36,871 nucleotides of DNA from Syntrophobacteraceae bacterium. GTDB lineage: Bacteria > Desulfobacterota > Syntrophobacteria > Syntrophobacterales > Syntrophobacteraceae. The notes beneath the pieces were generated by a model. That model saw only the letters and a program-made list of their open reading frames with translations, ran no database searches and had not been told where the DNA came from. A program made the translations under genes and the position numbers. Below are positions 1-7,699 of this stretch, piece after piece (the first letter of the stretch is position 1; each line of letters begins with the position of its first letter). Where the stretch lies: the NCBI GenBank assembly GCA_031292215.1, contig JARLHO010000092.1, positions 1 to 36,871 on the forward strand, read 5' to 3'.

Positions 1-83
1 GGGAATGTCTTGGCAACCACTCCGAGGCTAATGTAATCAGTTACTCGGCTCCCTTTGGGGAGTTCTGCAACAACACGCGCCAT
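1..83 (-). CDS. IS4-like transposase, N-terminal fragment (runs off the window)
   Basis: Reading leftward from an ATG at 83, an open frame of 27 codons continues past the window edge. It begins MARVVAELPKGSRVTDYISL and goes on GVVAKTF, which resembles the N-terminal domain of IS4-type transposases (the T-D-x-I-S-L-G-V-x-A-x-T-F pattern). A GGGAGGAG ribosome-binding site lies about 5 bases upstream. The frame is too short for the ORF caller. Only the N-terminus is visible, so the family call is by recalled resemblance, and intactness cannot be judged. The element's terminal repeat should lie between 84 and about 150 but I cannot delimit it. Confidence 0.6.
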   Translation of the reverse strand, partial: MARVVAELPKGSRVTDYISLGVVAKTF

Positions 84-160
84 CTCGCTCCTCCCGGTTT
101 GAGTTGGCACAAGGTACTACAAAATTTGATACAAGTTAAGCATTAAGTGAACAGTATTGC

Positions 161-413
161 CCCAACCCCCCTTTGAAAAAAAGGGGGGCGATTGAGCCTG
201 GCCCCCTTTGATTGCGTCTGGCCTCCCTTTGATTGCACCGAACCCTTCGTTTGATTGAGCCGAGCCCCTTCCACGCGCGTCTCCCGGACTCGAAATCCCC
301 CCACCCCCCGGGGGCGATTGAGCCTGGCCCCCCTTTGATTGCGTCTGGCCTCCCTTTGATTGAGCCGTGCCCTCCGTTTGATTGAGCCGAGCCCCTTCCT
401 TTGATTGAGCTTG
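161..413. repeat. Repeat-rich leader with duplicated TTTGATTG array
   Basis: The gene-free stretch 84-610 is mostly repeats. A C6T3/A3G6 hairpin lies at 166-188. The octamer TTTGATTG then recurs at 207, 228, 250, 334, 355, 377 and 400, with steps of 21-23 bases inside two groups. The groups are copies of each other offset by 127 bases (186-235 resembles 311-362). Open frames here on the minus strand only translate the repeat and are not genes. The first hairpin belongs to the dispersed family also seen near 2872, 28648 and 30221. Confidence 0.75.
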
Positions 414-466
414 AAAGAGCATGGGAGCAAGCGGAGGGCCAGACCAATGCGTTTCCGGATGGACGA

Positions 467-483
467 TAGCTAACATATAGCTA
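467..483. promoter_or_regulatory. Candidate operator TAGCTA-N5-TAGCTA upstream of iorA
   Basis: Two TAGCTA hexamers sit with a 5-base spacer, about 130 bases before the iorA start. Each hexamer is itself palindromic. The same architecture (TAGCTA-N5-TAGTTA) overlaps the -10 box of the bam operon promoter at 12977-12993, suggesting one regulator acts at both. No binding protein is identified. The remaining leader, 484-610, shows nothing else except the iorA ribosome-binding site. Confidence 0.35.
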
Positions 484-610
484 ATATCGATATTGCCGTC
501 ATGGGGAGATTTGGGGTAAATTAGAAGGGAGGAGATCGAGCCTGCCGCGCCGTGTCGAATAAGCGATACGACCGCTTTACTCTGGAGTTCTAGAACCGTG
601 AGGACGAAAA

Positions 611-2476
611 ATGCACAAACTGCTTTCGAAACAAACGGACGCAAAGATGCTCATGCTCGGAAACGAAGCGATTGCAAGGGGCGCTATCGAAGCGGGGCTT
701 GCTTTCGGCTCGACTTACCCCGGGACCCCATCGTCGGAAATCTCGGCCAACCTCTTTGAGATTTCGCACGAAAGCGAGCTTTGCTTCGAGTACTGCACCA
801 ACGAAAAGGTCGCGCTCGAAGTTGCCGCCGCTTGGGCCAACTCGGGACTGCGAAGCATGGCGATCATGAAGCACGTCGGTCTAAATGTCGCGGCCGACCC
901 CCTCATGACTCTGGCCTACCTGGGGGTAAGAGGCGGGATGGTTATCATCACCGCCGACGACCCGAGCATGTTTTCAAGCCAAAACGAACAGGACAACCGG
1001 TATTACGGAAAGCTTGCCGGACTGGCGGTGATGGAGCCTTCCTCGCCAGGCGAGGCCAAGGAGATGATCAAATACGCATTCGAGCTTTCCGAAAAACTCC
1101 AGGAGCCCGTACTGTTTCGGACCACCACACGGATCAACCATTCGACCGGGACCGTCAGCCTGGGCGATATGGCGCCGGTAAAAAAGATCGGAGATTTTAC
1201 AAAAGATCCCTTCCGGTACGTGGCGATACCCGCGGTATCAAGAAAGCTCCATGCCAAGCTGCTAGAGGCCCTTGCGCAGGCCAAAGCCATCTCGGAGGAA
1301 AGCCGGTTTAATTTCGTCGAAGGCGAGGGCGCAAACGGAATCATCTGCAACGGCATAAGCTACGGTTATGTCTCGGACGCAGTCCGGGAACTAGGACTCG
1401 CAAAAGAGGTCAAAATCCTTCGGATCGGTCTTTCCCACCCGCTGCCCGAGAAAATGATCGGAAACTTTATGGCCGGGTGCAAAAAGGTGCTGATCGCCGA
1501 GGAAGGCGAGCCGATCATGGAGGACGCGGTAAGGGGCTTTGCGCAGAAGATCGGACTGAGTGTTTCAGTCGAGGGCAAAGGAGCGGATCGTTTCCCGATC
1601 CTCTACGAATTCGACCCGGCCATGGCGCGAAAAGTTATCGCCAACTGCTTTGGCGCAACGGATAAGGCGTTGAAAGCAGTCGATCTATCAGATATTGCTC
1701 CCATTGCGGAGCGTCCGCCCAACCTGTGCGCGGGATGCTCCCACAGGGCGACTTACTACATCGTCAAAAAGGCTGCCGAAGGACTCGACACCATTTATCC
1801 TTCGGATATCGGCTGCTACACGCTCGGAGTGCTCCCCCCGCTTTCCATGGCCGATTTCCAAATCTGCATGGGCTCTTCCATCACCACCTCTTCGGGGTTT
1901 TCCAAGGCTACCGGGAAAAAGGTCATCGCATTTATAGGGGATTCGACATTTTTCCACAGCGGGATCACGGGCCTGGTAAACGCTGTGTTCAATAACCACA
2001 ATTTTACGGTCGTAATTCTCGATAACGGCACAACCGCCATGACCGGCCACCAGCCCAACCCCGGAGTGGATATGAATCTTCTGGGCCTTTCCGGATACGG
2101 CCGTGTTTCCATCGAAGAGGTCGTTCGCGCGGTGGGCGTAAAAAACGTGACTGTCATCGAGCCCTTCAAGATAAAGAAGGGGATCGAGGCGGTAAAAAAA
2201 GCCCTCGAATACGAAGGGGTCTCGGTAATCATTTCCAAGGAGATGTGTACGCTCTACGGCAAGGGGCTAAAGCTTCAAAGCTCCCGCAGGTACATGGTCA
2301 CCGATAAATGCAAAAACCATCGCGATTGCATAACCCAGTTGGGATGCCCCGCGTTTTCCACTAGCGAGGGGAAGGTCCAGATCGATGCAGGGCAGTGCAC
2401 GGGATGTTCGATATGTGCGCAGATTTGTCCGGAAAACGCTATATTGCCTATAAAAGAGCAGAAGGCTGAGCGATAA
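611..2476 (+). CDS. iorA: Indolepyruvate:ferredoxin oxidoreductase, alpha subunit (IorA)
   Basis: This is a thiamine-diphosphate 2-oxoacid:ferredoxin oxidoreductase large subunit that converts aryl pyruvates to arylacetyl-CoA while reducing ferredoxin, in the cytoplasm. The 621-residue product has the expected IorA order. An N-terminal pyrimidine-binding domain (YPGTPSSE near 36-43) is followed by the CAGCSHRA region near 373-380. The ThDP motif GDS at 443-445 ends in N-N near 461-462. A C-terminal double [4Fe-4S] ferredoxin domain has cysteines 567, 573, 579, 596, 599, 602 and 606. Start: ATG at 611 after GTGAGGA. IorA normally works with IorB (gamma subunit), but the next gene downstream is convergent and upstream is an IS end, so no iorB is visible. 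It may process phenylpyruvate or indolepyruvate into the aryl-CoA routes nearby; the substrate is inferred only. Confidence 0.93.
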   Translation: MHKLLSKQTDAKMLMLGNEAIARGAIEAGLAFGSTYPGTPSSEISANLFEISHESELCFEYCTNEKVALEVAAAWANSGLRSMAIMKHVGLNVAADPLMTLAYLGVRGGMVIITADDPSMFSSQNEQDNRYYGKLAGLAVMEPSSPGEAKEMIKYAFELSEKLQEPVLFRTTTRINHSTGTVSLGDMAPVKKIGDFTKDPFRYVAIPAVSRKLHAKLLEALAQAKAISEESRFNFVEGEGANGIICNGISYGYVSDAVRELGLAKEVKILRIGLSHPLPEKMIGNFMAGCKKVLIAEEGEPIMEDAVRGFAQKIGLSVSVEGKGADRFPILYEFDPAMARKVIANCFGATDKALKAVDLSDIAPIAERPPNLCAGCSHRATYYIVKKAAEGLDTIYPSDIGCYTLGVLPPLSMADFQICMGSSITTSSGFSKATGKKVIAFIGDSTFFHSGITGLVNAVFNNHNFTVVILDNGTTAMTGHQPNPGVDMNLLGLSGYGRVSIEEVVRAVGVKNVTVIEPFKIKKGIEAVKKALEYEGVSVIISKEMCTLYGKGLKLQSSRRYMVTDKCKNHRDCITQLGCPAFSTSEGKVQIDAGQCTGCSICAQICPENAILPIKEQKAER

Positions 2477-2496
2477 CAATACACCGTAACAAAACG

Positions 2497-2595
2497 AACC
2501 ACAAAGGCACAGAGGAAACTCCTTTTTTGACCGGCCGGCAGACGACGGCCGGTCAAAAGGGCTGCGCCTTGGGCACGCGATACTCTCACTCAATA
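2497..2595. repeat. Dispersed repeat with 13-bp palindrome (copy 1)
   Basis: Downstream of iorA, a GAACCACA..GGCACAGAGG start is followed by a perfect 13-bp inverted repeat (2525-2537 and 2546-2558, core GACCGGCCG/CGGCCGGTC, 8-base loop). A tail resembling GGCTGCGCCTTGGGC and ACTCTCA follows. A second copy lies at 36694-36829, also just after a plus-strand gene. The stem is flanked by T's before and A's after, so it is not a classic terminator, although it could still stop or protect transcripts. The rest of the gap 2596-2871 shows no convincing gene. Confidence 0.7.
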
Positions 2596-2871
2596 GGCCC
2601 GGTGTCTTACTGCACACGGGGCACTGATTCACATTTACGCTGCCGGAGCCGGAAAAAACGAAACAACTGTCCACTACACATCAGTTCGGGGGAGGGATTT
2701 TTTAAATGCTGCCCTATAGCAGAGGATGACCGAAGCAAAACAGGCCCTCGGGTCCAAAGTTGGGCAAAACAGCTCAATGGTCGGGTTTTCTATCGGCAGA
2801 AAGCCATCGGCGTGAAGTTGGTTATAGAGCCTCAATATTTTTAAGAACATGGATGGAGTTTTATCCGTATT

Positions 2872-2932
2872 GCAAAAGGGCGGGGGATTGAGCCAAACCC
2901 CTTCTTGCGCATCTGCGCTAAGGGGTGCGTGT
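2872..2932. repeat. Diverged copy of the dispersed hairpin repeat family
   Basis: The stretch ATTGAGCCAAACCCCTTC.. ending CGCTAAGGGGTGCGTGTG matches, with drift, the longer copies at 28618-28754 and 30191-30324 (ATCGGGCCAAGCCCCTTT.. CTAAGGGGTAAGCGGGCG). An inner AACCCCTT/AAGGGGT stem is kept. Confidence 0.5.
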
Positions 2933-2962
2933 GCCCACCCTGCACAGGCGCGCAGGGTGGGC
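2933..2962 (-). terminator. Stem-loop after the bam operon's last gene
   Basis: An 11-bp perfect inverted repeat (GCCCACCCTGC at 2933-2943 and its complement at 2952-2962) with an 8-base loop lies 16 bases beyond the stop codon of the CoA ligase. No U-run follows on the minus strand, so it may act as an RNA 3'-end stabiliser or a weak terminator rather than a textbook intrinsic one. Confidence 0.4.
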
Positions 2963-2978
2963 GGGGGCGGATTTACTT

Positions 2979-4556
2979 TTAAGCGTCGCGCAGTTTGAAG
3001 CGCTGGATTTTTCCGGTGGCGGTCATCGGCAATTCGTCCATGAATTCGACCCAACGGGGATACTTGTACGGGGCAAGGCGCGACTTGATAAAATTTTGCA
3101 GCTCCTTTACCATTTTGTCGTCGGGCGCATAGCCGCTTTTGAGCACGACGCAGGCTTTGGGCTTTATCAGGGAATTTTCGTCTCTTTTGGCCACAACGGC
3201 GCACTGCACAACCGATTCATGCTCAAGCAAAGTCGCCTCGATTTCAAGAGGCGAAACCCATATGCCGGAGACCTTAATGGTGTCGTTTGAGCGGCCGCAA
3301 TGTTCGTAGTAGCCTTCATCGTCCTTTATGCAGCAATCCCCGGTCTTCATCCAGCAACCGTCTCGGAAGGATTCGGCGTTTTGCTCGGGCTTATTCCAGT
3401 ACCCGCAGGTAACCGCCCCGCCCTTCACCCACAGGTCTCCCATCGTGCCATTGGGGACGTCTTTTCCGTCTTCGTCGAGCAGCTTGACTTCGTAGCCGGG
3501 AAGGACATTGCCGCAATAGCCGATTTTAACGCGGCCGGGACTACTGGAGATATAGATCCAGCTTACTTCGGAGGAGCCAAGGCCATCGAGGATCTCGACA
3601 TGAAAGCGATCGAACCAGCGGTTGTAGATGACTGCGGGCAAGGCTTCCCCTGCCGAGGTGGAAAGTCTCAGGCAGCTAAGATCCGGATCGAGCTTATTTT
3701 CCTCGAGGTAGTGGAGCAGTTGGGCATAAGCGGTCGGAACCGAGAAGAACTTCGTTGGGCGATATTTTTCAAGATTTGCCAGAACGCCTGCGGGCAGAGG
3801 CCGATCCTCGCACAAAACGACCGAGGCGCCGTAATAGAAGGGCAACTGAAGCCCCATGTTCAGCCCGTAGGAAAAATAGAGCTTGGGCACCCCGTAGCTT
3901 ATGTCGTCGCTCGTATAGCCGATAGAGTGGCCGTAGACTTCGATCGAATAAACAAGGTCCTTGTGAAGGTGTATTACCGCCTTGGGTTTTCCGGTCGTAC
4001 CGGAGGTGTAGAGCCAGTAAGAGTGATCCAACGCATCCGTTTGACACATCTCAAGGGCCGGGGAGGCAGCGTCCAAAAGATCGAGGAGGGAAGGCATGCC
4101 GGGGCCGGGTGTACCTCTAACTATAAGCTTAGCACCAGGGCTTGCCTTGCTTTCGATTTTTTCGAGCAAATCCTCTTCGACCACCAGGACGGAGGCCTGT
4201 GAGTCCTCGATAAAATAGGTGAGGTTTGAAGCAGTTGCAAGGATGTTTACGGGTATGGGAACGGCCCCTATCTTCATCGCGCCCAAAAATACCGCGACCC
4301 AGTAAGGACTGTCGTACATCATCATGAGCACCCGGTCGCCTTTTTTAACCCCGAGCGAAGAAAGGGCGTTACCTGCGCGATTGGTCAGCTCGAAGACGTC
4401 CCGGTAAGTGTACTTGCGGTCATAATAATGAATGGCCGTGCGCTCACCCCTGCCCTTCTCGATATGACGATCGAGGTAGAGGCTCACCATGTTGAACTTT
4501 TCGGGTAGACGGAACCCTTCTTCCCAGGGTCTCATGCAAATATCTTCAAATGCCAT
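2979..4556 (-). CDS. Benzoate/hydroxybenzoate-type CoA ligase (BadA/HbaA/BamY family)
   Basis: This is an AMP-forming ligase that activates an aromatic acid with ATP and CoA to the aryl-CoA. The 525-residue protein matches the length and layout of benzoate-CoA ligases. It has the nucleotide loop YTSGTTGKPK, the hinge region WMKTGDCCIKDDEGYYEHCGRS and the C-terminal catalytic lysine in ATGKIQR. I place the start at ATG 4556 (MAFEDICMRPW) because GGGAGGAG lies about 10 bases upstream. The longer open frame to 4703 overlaps the preceding gene and gives an unlikely basic leader. It is the last gene of the bam operon, 43 bases after bamI, which supports a role in making benzoyl-CoA or a hydroxybenzoyl-CoA. 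Substrate choice between benzoate and 4-hydroxybenzoate cannot be settled by eye. Confidence 0.92.
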   Translation of the reverse strand: MAFEDICMRPWEEGFRLPEKFNMVSLYLDRHIEKGRGERTAIHYYDRKYTYRDVFELTNRAGNALSSLGVKKGDRVLMMMYDSPYWVAVFLGAMKIGAVPIPVNILATASNLTYFIEDSQASVLVVEEDLLEKIESKASPGAKLIVRGTPGPGMPSLLDLLDAASPALEMCQTDALDHSYWLYTSGTTGKPKAVIHLHKDLVYSIEVYGHSIGYTSDDISYGVPKLYFSYGLNMGLQLPFYYGASVVLCEDRPLPAGVLANLEKYRPTKFFSVPTAYAQLLHYLEENKLDPDLSCLRLSTSAGEALPAVIYNRWFDRFHVEILDGLGSSEVSWIYISSSPGRVKIGYCGNVLPGYEVKLLDEDGKDVPNGTMGDLWVKGGAVTCGYWNKPEQNAESFRDGCWMKTGDCCIKDDEGYYEHCGRSNDTIKVSGIWVSPLEIEATLLEHESVVQCAVVAKRDENSLIKPKACVVLKSGYAPDDKMVKELQNFIKSRLAPYKYPRWVEFMDELPMTATGKIQRFKLRDA

Positions 4557-4599
4557 AGAGATAACTCCTCCCCTAGTTGGGATCGATAAAGGTCGGGCG

Positions 4600-5184
4600 T
4601 TAAACGGGCGAAAGCGCCTGGGCCAAAACGTAGGCCGCCTGGAGGGCCGAGGTGGGACAAAGCTCGAAGCACTCCTTGCAGTTCCAGCATTCCTCGGCGG
4701 CAAGCTTCGGAATGAAGCTTATCTCGCGCCGCGCGCCCCGGTCGATAAACCCCAGAGCGTTTTTCTTCTTGATTTCGGCGCAGTAGCGAACGCACAGGCC
4801 GCAGTGGATGCAAAAGGAGGGCTCTTTTTCAAAGCGGTCCCTGTCGGCCCCGTATTCTTTGGCAAGCTCATCGAGCTGCACGGAATCGGGTGCATGGGCC
4901 AGCATCTCCTCGATTAGCACCCTGCGGATTTTGTCTATTGTTTGAGATCTTGTTCGGACCACCAGGTTGGGCTCGACAGGATAGAGGCAGGAAGCCACAA
5001 TCCTTGTCCTGCCGCCGGTTTCGACCTCGACCATGCAAATCCTGCAGGCCCCGTAGGGCTCCAGTTTTTCGTGGTGGCAAAGCGTCGGGATGAATACCCC
5101 GATGCTTTTGGCCGCCTCCAAAACGGTCATCCCCTCAGTGGCCTTGACTTCTTTTGCGTCGATCGTAAAAAGGATTTCACTCAT
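4600..5184 (-). CDS. bamI: BamI-like iron-sulfur protein (NuoG N-terminal type)
   Basis: This 194-residue electron-transfer subunit resembles the N-terminal region of NuoG, HydA and formate dehydrogenase partners. A [2Fe-2S] ferredoxin domain comes first (TLCHHEKLEPYGACRICMVEV, with a further cysteine in VASCLYPV). A double [4Fe-4S] section follows (CIHCGLCVRYCAE and CWNCKECFELCPTSAL). There is no molybdopterin domain, so it is an electron relay rather than a catalytic subunit. Its ATG overlaps the bamH stop (ATGA at 5181-5184), indicating translational coupling and a fixed stoichiometry with BamH. Its place in the D-E-F-G-H-I order supports the BamI assignment. In Geobacter metallireducens, BamGHI is proposed to be the NAD(P)H- or ferredoxin-interacting part of the class II benzoyl-CoA reductase complex. 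Confidence 0.82.
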   Translation of the reverse strand: MSEILFTIDAKEVKATEGMTVLEAAKSIGVFIPTLCHHEKLEPYGACRICMVEVETGGRTRIVASCLYPVEPNLVVRTRSQTIDKIRRVLIEEMLAHAPDSVQLDELAKEYGADRDRFEKEPSFCIHCGLCVRYCAEIKKKNALGFIDRGARREISFIPKLAAEECWNCKECFELCPTSALQAAYVLAQALSPV

Positions 5185-7109
5185 TTTTGTTTACTCTCCC
5201 GGGTAATGATCCTGGCTTCTTCAGGGATGGGAGGCGGAACGGGCGCCCCGGAGATCTTGGTCACCGCTCCGAAACGAGACGGGCAGACTTCAAAACAGGT
5301 CCCGCACTTGGTGCACTTATCCTGCTCGATCACGTGAATGCGGTTTTTTCCGCCATCGATCGCATTGGAGGGGCACTGCTTCGAGCAAGTCATACAGGCC
5401 CGGCACTTGTTCGGATCGATGTAGTAGGCGATAAGCTCCTTGCAGGAAAGCGCCGGGCATTTTTTGTCCCGGATGTGGGCCTCATACTCTTCCCTGAAGT
5501 ACTTGAGGGTGCTAAGAAAGGGGTTGGGGGCGGTTCTACCCAAAGCGCAGAGGGCGGCGTAGCCGGCCACCTCGGCAAGCTCTTCGAGCCGCTCGATATC
5601 GCCCTCTTTCCCCTTGCCTTGGGTGATGTTGGTGAGGATTTTTAGCATCTGCCGAATGCCCTCGCGGCACGGGACGCACTTGCCGCACGACTCGTCGGCC
5701 AAAAAGTCGAGAAAATACCTGGCCACATCGACCATGCAGGTATCCTCATCCATAATGATCATGCCGCCCGAGCCCATCATCGAGCCGACCTTGGAGAGCT
5801 CGTCAAAGCCCACCTCGAGATCGAGCATACTCTCGGGGATGCACCCGCCCGAGGGACCTCCGGTTTGGACGGCCTTAAACTTTCTGCCCCCCGGAATTCC
5901 GCCTCCGACCTTAAAGATTATGTCTCTTAGGGTCGTACCCATGGGGACTTCGACAAGGCCGGTGTTGTTGATTTTTCCAACGAGCGAGAAGATCTTGGTG
6001 CCCTTGCTCTTCTCGGTGCCAAACTGGGTGAACCAGTCCGCCCCCCTGGCAATAATTAACGGCACATTGGCCCAGGTTTCCACGTTATTTAAAACGCTTG
6101 GCCTGTCCCAGACGCCCTTTATCGCCGTATGGATATACTTTGGCCTGGGCTCGCCCGCCTTGCCTTCAATGGCGGTCATAAGAGCGCTCGATTCGCCGCA
6201 CACAAATGCCCCCGCCCCCCTGTGGACGGTTACCTTAAAATCAAAGCCCGAGCCGAGGATGTTTTGCCCGAGAAAACCGTACTCGGTTGCCTGCTCGATT
6301 GCGATCATAAGGTTTTCGACAGCCAGGGGATATTCCTGGCGCACATAGACAAAGCCTTGGCAGGCGCCAACGGCCCAGCCGCCAATGATTAGCCCTTCGA
6401 GCACCGAGTGAGGGTTGCCTTCGAGGACCGACCTGTCCATGTAGGCGCCCGGGTCCCCTTCGTCGGCGTTAACGATCACGTATTTTATGTCCCCCGGGGC
6501 GTTACGGGATTCCTCCCATTTCCTGCCCGTGGGAAATCCGCCGCCGCCCCGGCCTCTGAGGTTCGATTTTTTGATTTCCCCGAGCACCTCGACGGCCGTC
6601 ATGTCGCAAAGGGCCTTGGAGAGGGCGGTGTAGCCGCCAAGGGCCATGTAGTCCTCGATGCTTTTGGGATCGATCCTAACGTTACTGCCTATGACGTGGC
6701 GCTGCTGGTTTTTGTAGAAGGGGATCTCGGACTCGCGGGAAGCTTTTTCGCCCGTCGCCCGATCGGCGTAGACCAGCCTTTCGACGATTTCTTTCCCTTT
6801 AAGAGTCTTTGAGACGATTTCCGGGACGTCTTCGGGTTTTACCTGAAGATAGCAGATCTCTTCGGGATAGAGGACCACAACCGGGCCTCTTTCGCAAAAG
6901 CCGTGGCATCCGGTGCCCTTTGTGCCGATATCTACCGCCAGCCCCTGGTTTTCAATTTCGGCCCGAAAAGCGGCAATGACTTCGGCAGCCCCCGAGGCGA
7001 TGCAGCCCGAACCTGCGCATATCAGCACGCAGGGTTTGGCTCTATCCGCTTGAGACTCTATTTCCCGCCTTACCGCCTCCAGTTCACCGGGAGAGTTTAT
7101 CCTTGGCAT
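5181..7109 (-). CDS. bamH: BamH-like flavoprotein (NuoF family) with extra ferredoxin domains
   Basis: This 642-residue NuoF/HydB-type subunit binds NAD(H) and FMN and passes electrons through Fe-S clusters. Visible parts are an N-terminal thioredoxin-fold [2Fe-2S] domain (cysteines 27, 31 or 36, 68 and 72), the glycine-rich NADH/FMN loop RGRGGGGFPTG at 185-195, and an SLBB region. These are followed by the [4Fe-4S] motif SCGKCVPCREG and a C-terminal double [4Fe-4S] ferredoxin (CRACMTCSKQCP and CTKCGTCFEVCP). The extra N- and C-terminal domains are typical of bifurcating hydrogenase and Bam-type proteins rather than of complex I NuoF. It starts 9 bases after bamG and overlaps bamI by 4 bases. 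It would be the site where NADH, or NAD+ in confurcation, meets the complex. Confidence 0.9.
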   Translation of the reverse strand: MPRINSPGELEAVRREIESQADRAKPCVLICAGSGCIASGAAEVIAAFRAEIENQGLAVDIGTKGTGCHGFCERGPVVVLYPEEICYLQVKPEDVPEIVSKTLKGKEIVERLVYADRATGEKASRESEIPFYKNQQRHVIGSNVRIDPKSIEDYMALGGYTALSKALCDMTAVEVLGEIKKSNLRGRGGGGFPTGRKWEESRNAPGDIKYVIVNADEGDPGAYMDRSVLEGNPHSVLEGLIIGGWAVGACQGFVYVRQEYPLAVENLMIAIEQATEYGFLGQNILGSGFDFKVTVHRGAGAFVCGESSALMTAIEGKAGEPRPKYIHTAIKGVWDRPSVLNNVETWANVPLIIARGADWFTQFGTEKSKGTKIFSLVGKINNTGLVEVPMGTTLRDIIFKVGGGIPGGRKFKAVQTGGPSGGCIPESMLDLEVGFDELSKVGSMMGSGGMIIMDEDTCMVDVARYFLDFLADESCGKCVPCREGIRQMLKILTNITQGKGKEGDIERLEELAEVAGYAALCALGRTAPNPFLSTLKYFREEYEAHIRDKKCPALSCKELIAYYIDPNKCRACMTCSKQCPSNAIDGGKNRIHVIEQDKCTKCGTCFEVCPSRFGAVTKISGAPVPPPIPEEARIITRESKQK

Positions 7110-7118
7110 AATTTTCCC

Positions 7119-7571
7119 TTACTCGTAGTTTTTCAACACTTCCAACGCCTTGGCCGGCGCCATCCTGCCGTGAGGCTTGCCGTCGATTTCGATAACCGGC
7201 CCCAGCGCGCAACAACCCAGGCAGTTGACGGTCTCCAGGCTAAATTTCATGTCCAGATCCGTTTCCCCCGGCTTTATTCCGGTGTGGCCCTCCACGGTGT
7301 CCAACACTCGGGAAGCGCCCCGGACATGGCAGGCGGTGCCCATGCAGATATGGATTTCATGGCGACCCTTGGGGACGAGGCTGAAGGCCTTATAAAAGGT
7401 GGCTATGTGCTGTATCCGGGTAAGAGGCACATCGAGGGCCTCGGCAACCATCTGGAGCGCTTCCCCGGGAAGCCAGCGGTTTTCGCTCTGGATGTCGAGC
7501 AGAATTTGAATGAGCGCGCTGGGCTCACCATGATATTTAGCGACGATTTTGTCTATTTGTTCTTTATCCAT
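7119..7571 (-). CDS. bamG: BamG-like NuoE-family [2Fe-2S] subunit
   Basis: This 150-residue thioredoxin-like [2Fe-2S] protein belongs to the complex I 24-kDa (NuoE) family. The four cluster ligands are seen as CMGTAC and NCLGCC, the usual C-x4-C and C-x3-C pattern. It partners the NuoF-type BamH that follows 9 bases later. Upstream, a 128-base spacer holding two palindromic repeats separates it from bamF, so BamDEF and BamGHI could be differentially expressed within the operon. The ATG at 7571 has only a weak ribosome-binding site (TTCGGGAC). The family is certain; the Bam role rests on gene order. Confidence 0.88.
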   Translation of the reverse strand: MDKEQIDKIVAKYHGEPSALIQILLDIQSENRWLPGEALQMVAEALDVPLTRIQHIATFYKAFSLVPKGRHEIHICMGTACHVRGASRVLDTVEGHTGIKPGETDLDMKFSLETVNCLGCCALGPVIEIDGKPHGRMAPAKALEVLKNYE

Positions 7572-7593
7572 AGTTTTTGTCCCGAAGAGTGCT

Positions 7594-7686
7594 TGTTGGG
7601 CTGCGCTGCGCTTAGCCCAACCTACCGGTTCGATCCATGTTCGTGAGTTGAACTTGTTGGGCTGCGCTTTGCTTAGCCCAACCTAC
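7594..7686. repeat. Two short palindromic repeats (GTTGGGCT..AGCCCAAC) between bamF and bamG
   Basis: Two copies, at 7594-7625 and 7655-7686, of a hairpin-forming unit that reads TTGGGCTGCGCT..AGCCCAACCTAC. A third copy is at 17620-17652 and a diverged fourth at 26161-26191. In all cases the unit lies between genes. This is a REP-like element; paired copies inside an operon may form RNA hairpins that affect decay or polarity. Confidence 0.75.
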
Positions 7687-7699
7687 AGAGTGGCCGTAC

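Noticed and set aside
186-413. CRISPR array
   Set aside because: Repeated units are only about 8-20 bases with 13-15 base gaps that are themselves repeated; there are no unique spacers and no cas genes.
136-644. Minus-strand open frames across the leader
   Set aside because: They translate tandem repeats (AIKGG/AQSPP-like peptides) and one overlaps the iorA start; not genes.
2525-2558. Rho-independent terminator of iorA
   Set aside because: The stem is strong, but it is followed by AAAA rather than a T-run; treated as part of a dispersed repeat.
2674-2850. Minus-strand ORF beginning MFLKILRLYNQLHADG
   Set aside because: No ribosome-binding site, no recognised family, and its tail runs into low-complexity DNA; at most a relic.
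3300-4202. 300-codon plus-strand ORF antisense to the benzoate-type ligase
   Set aside because: Shadow frame; no family-like motifs and no ribosome-binding site.
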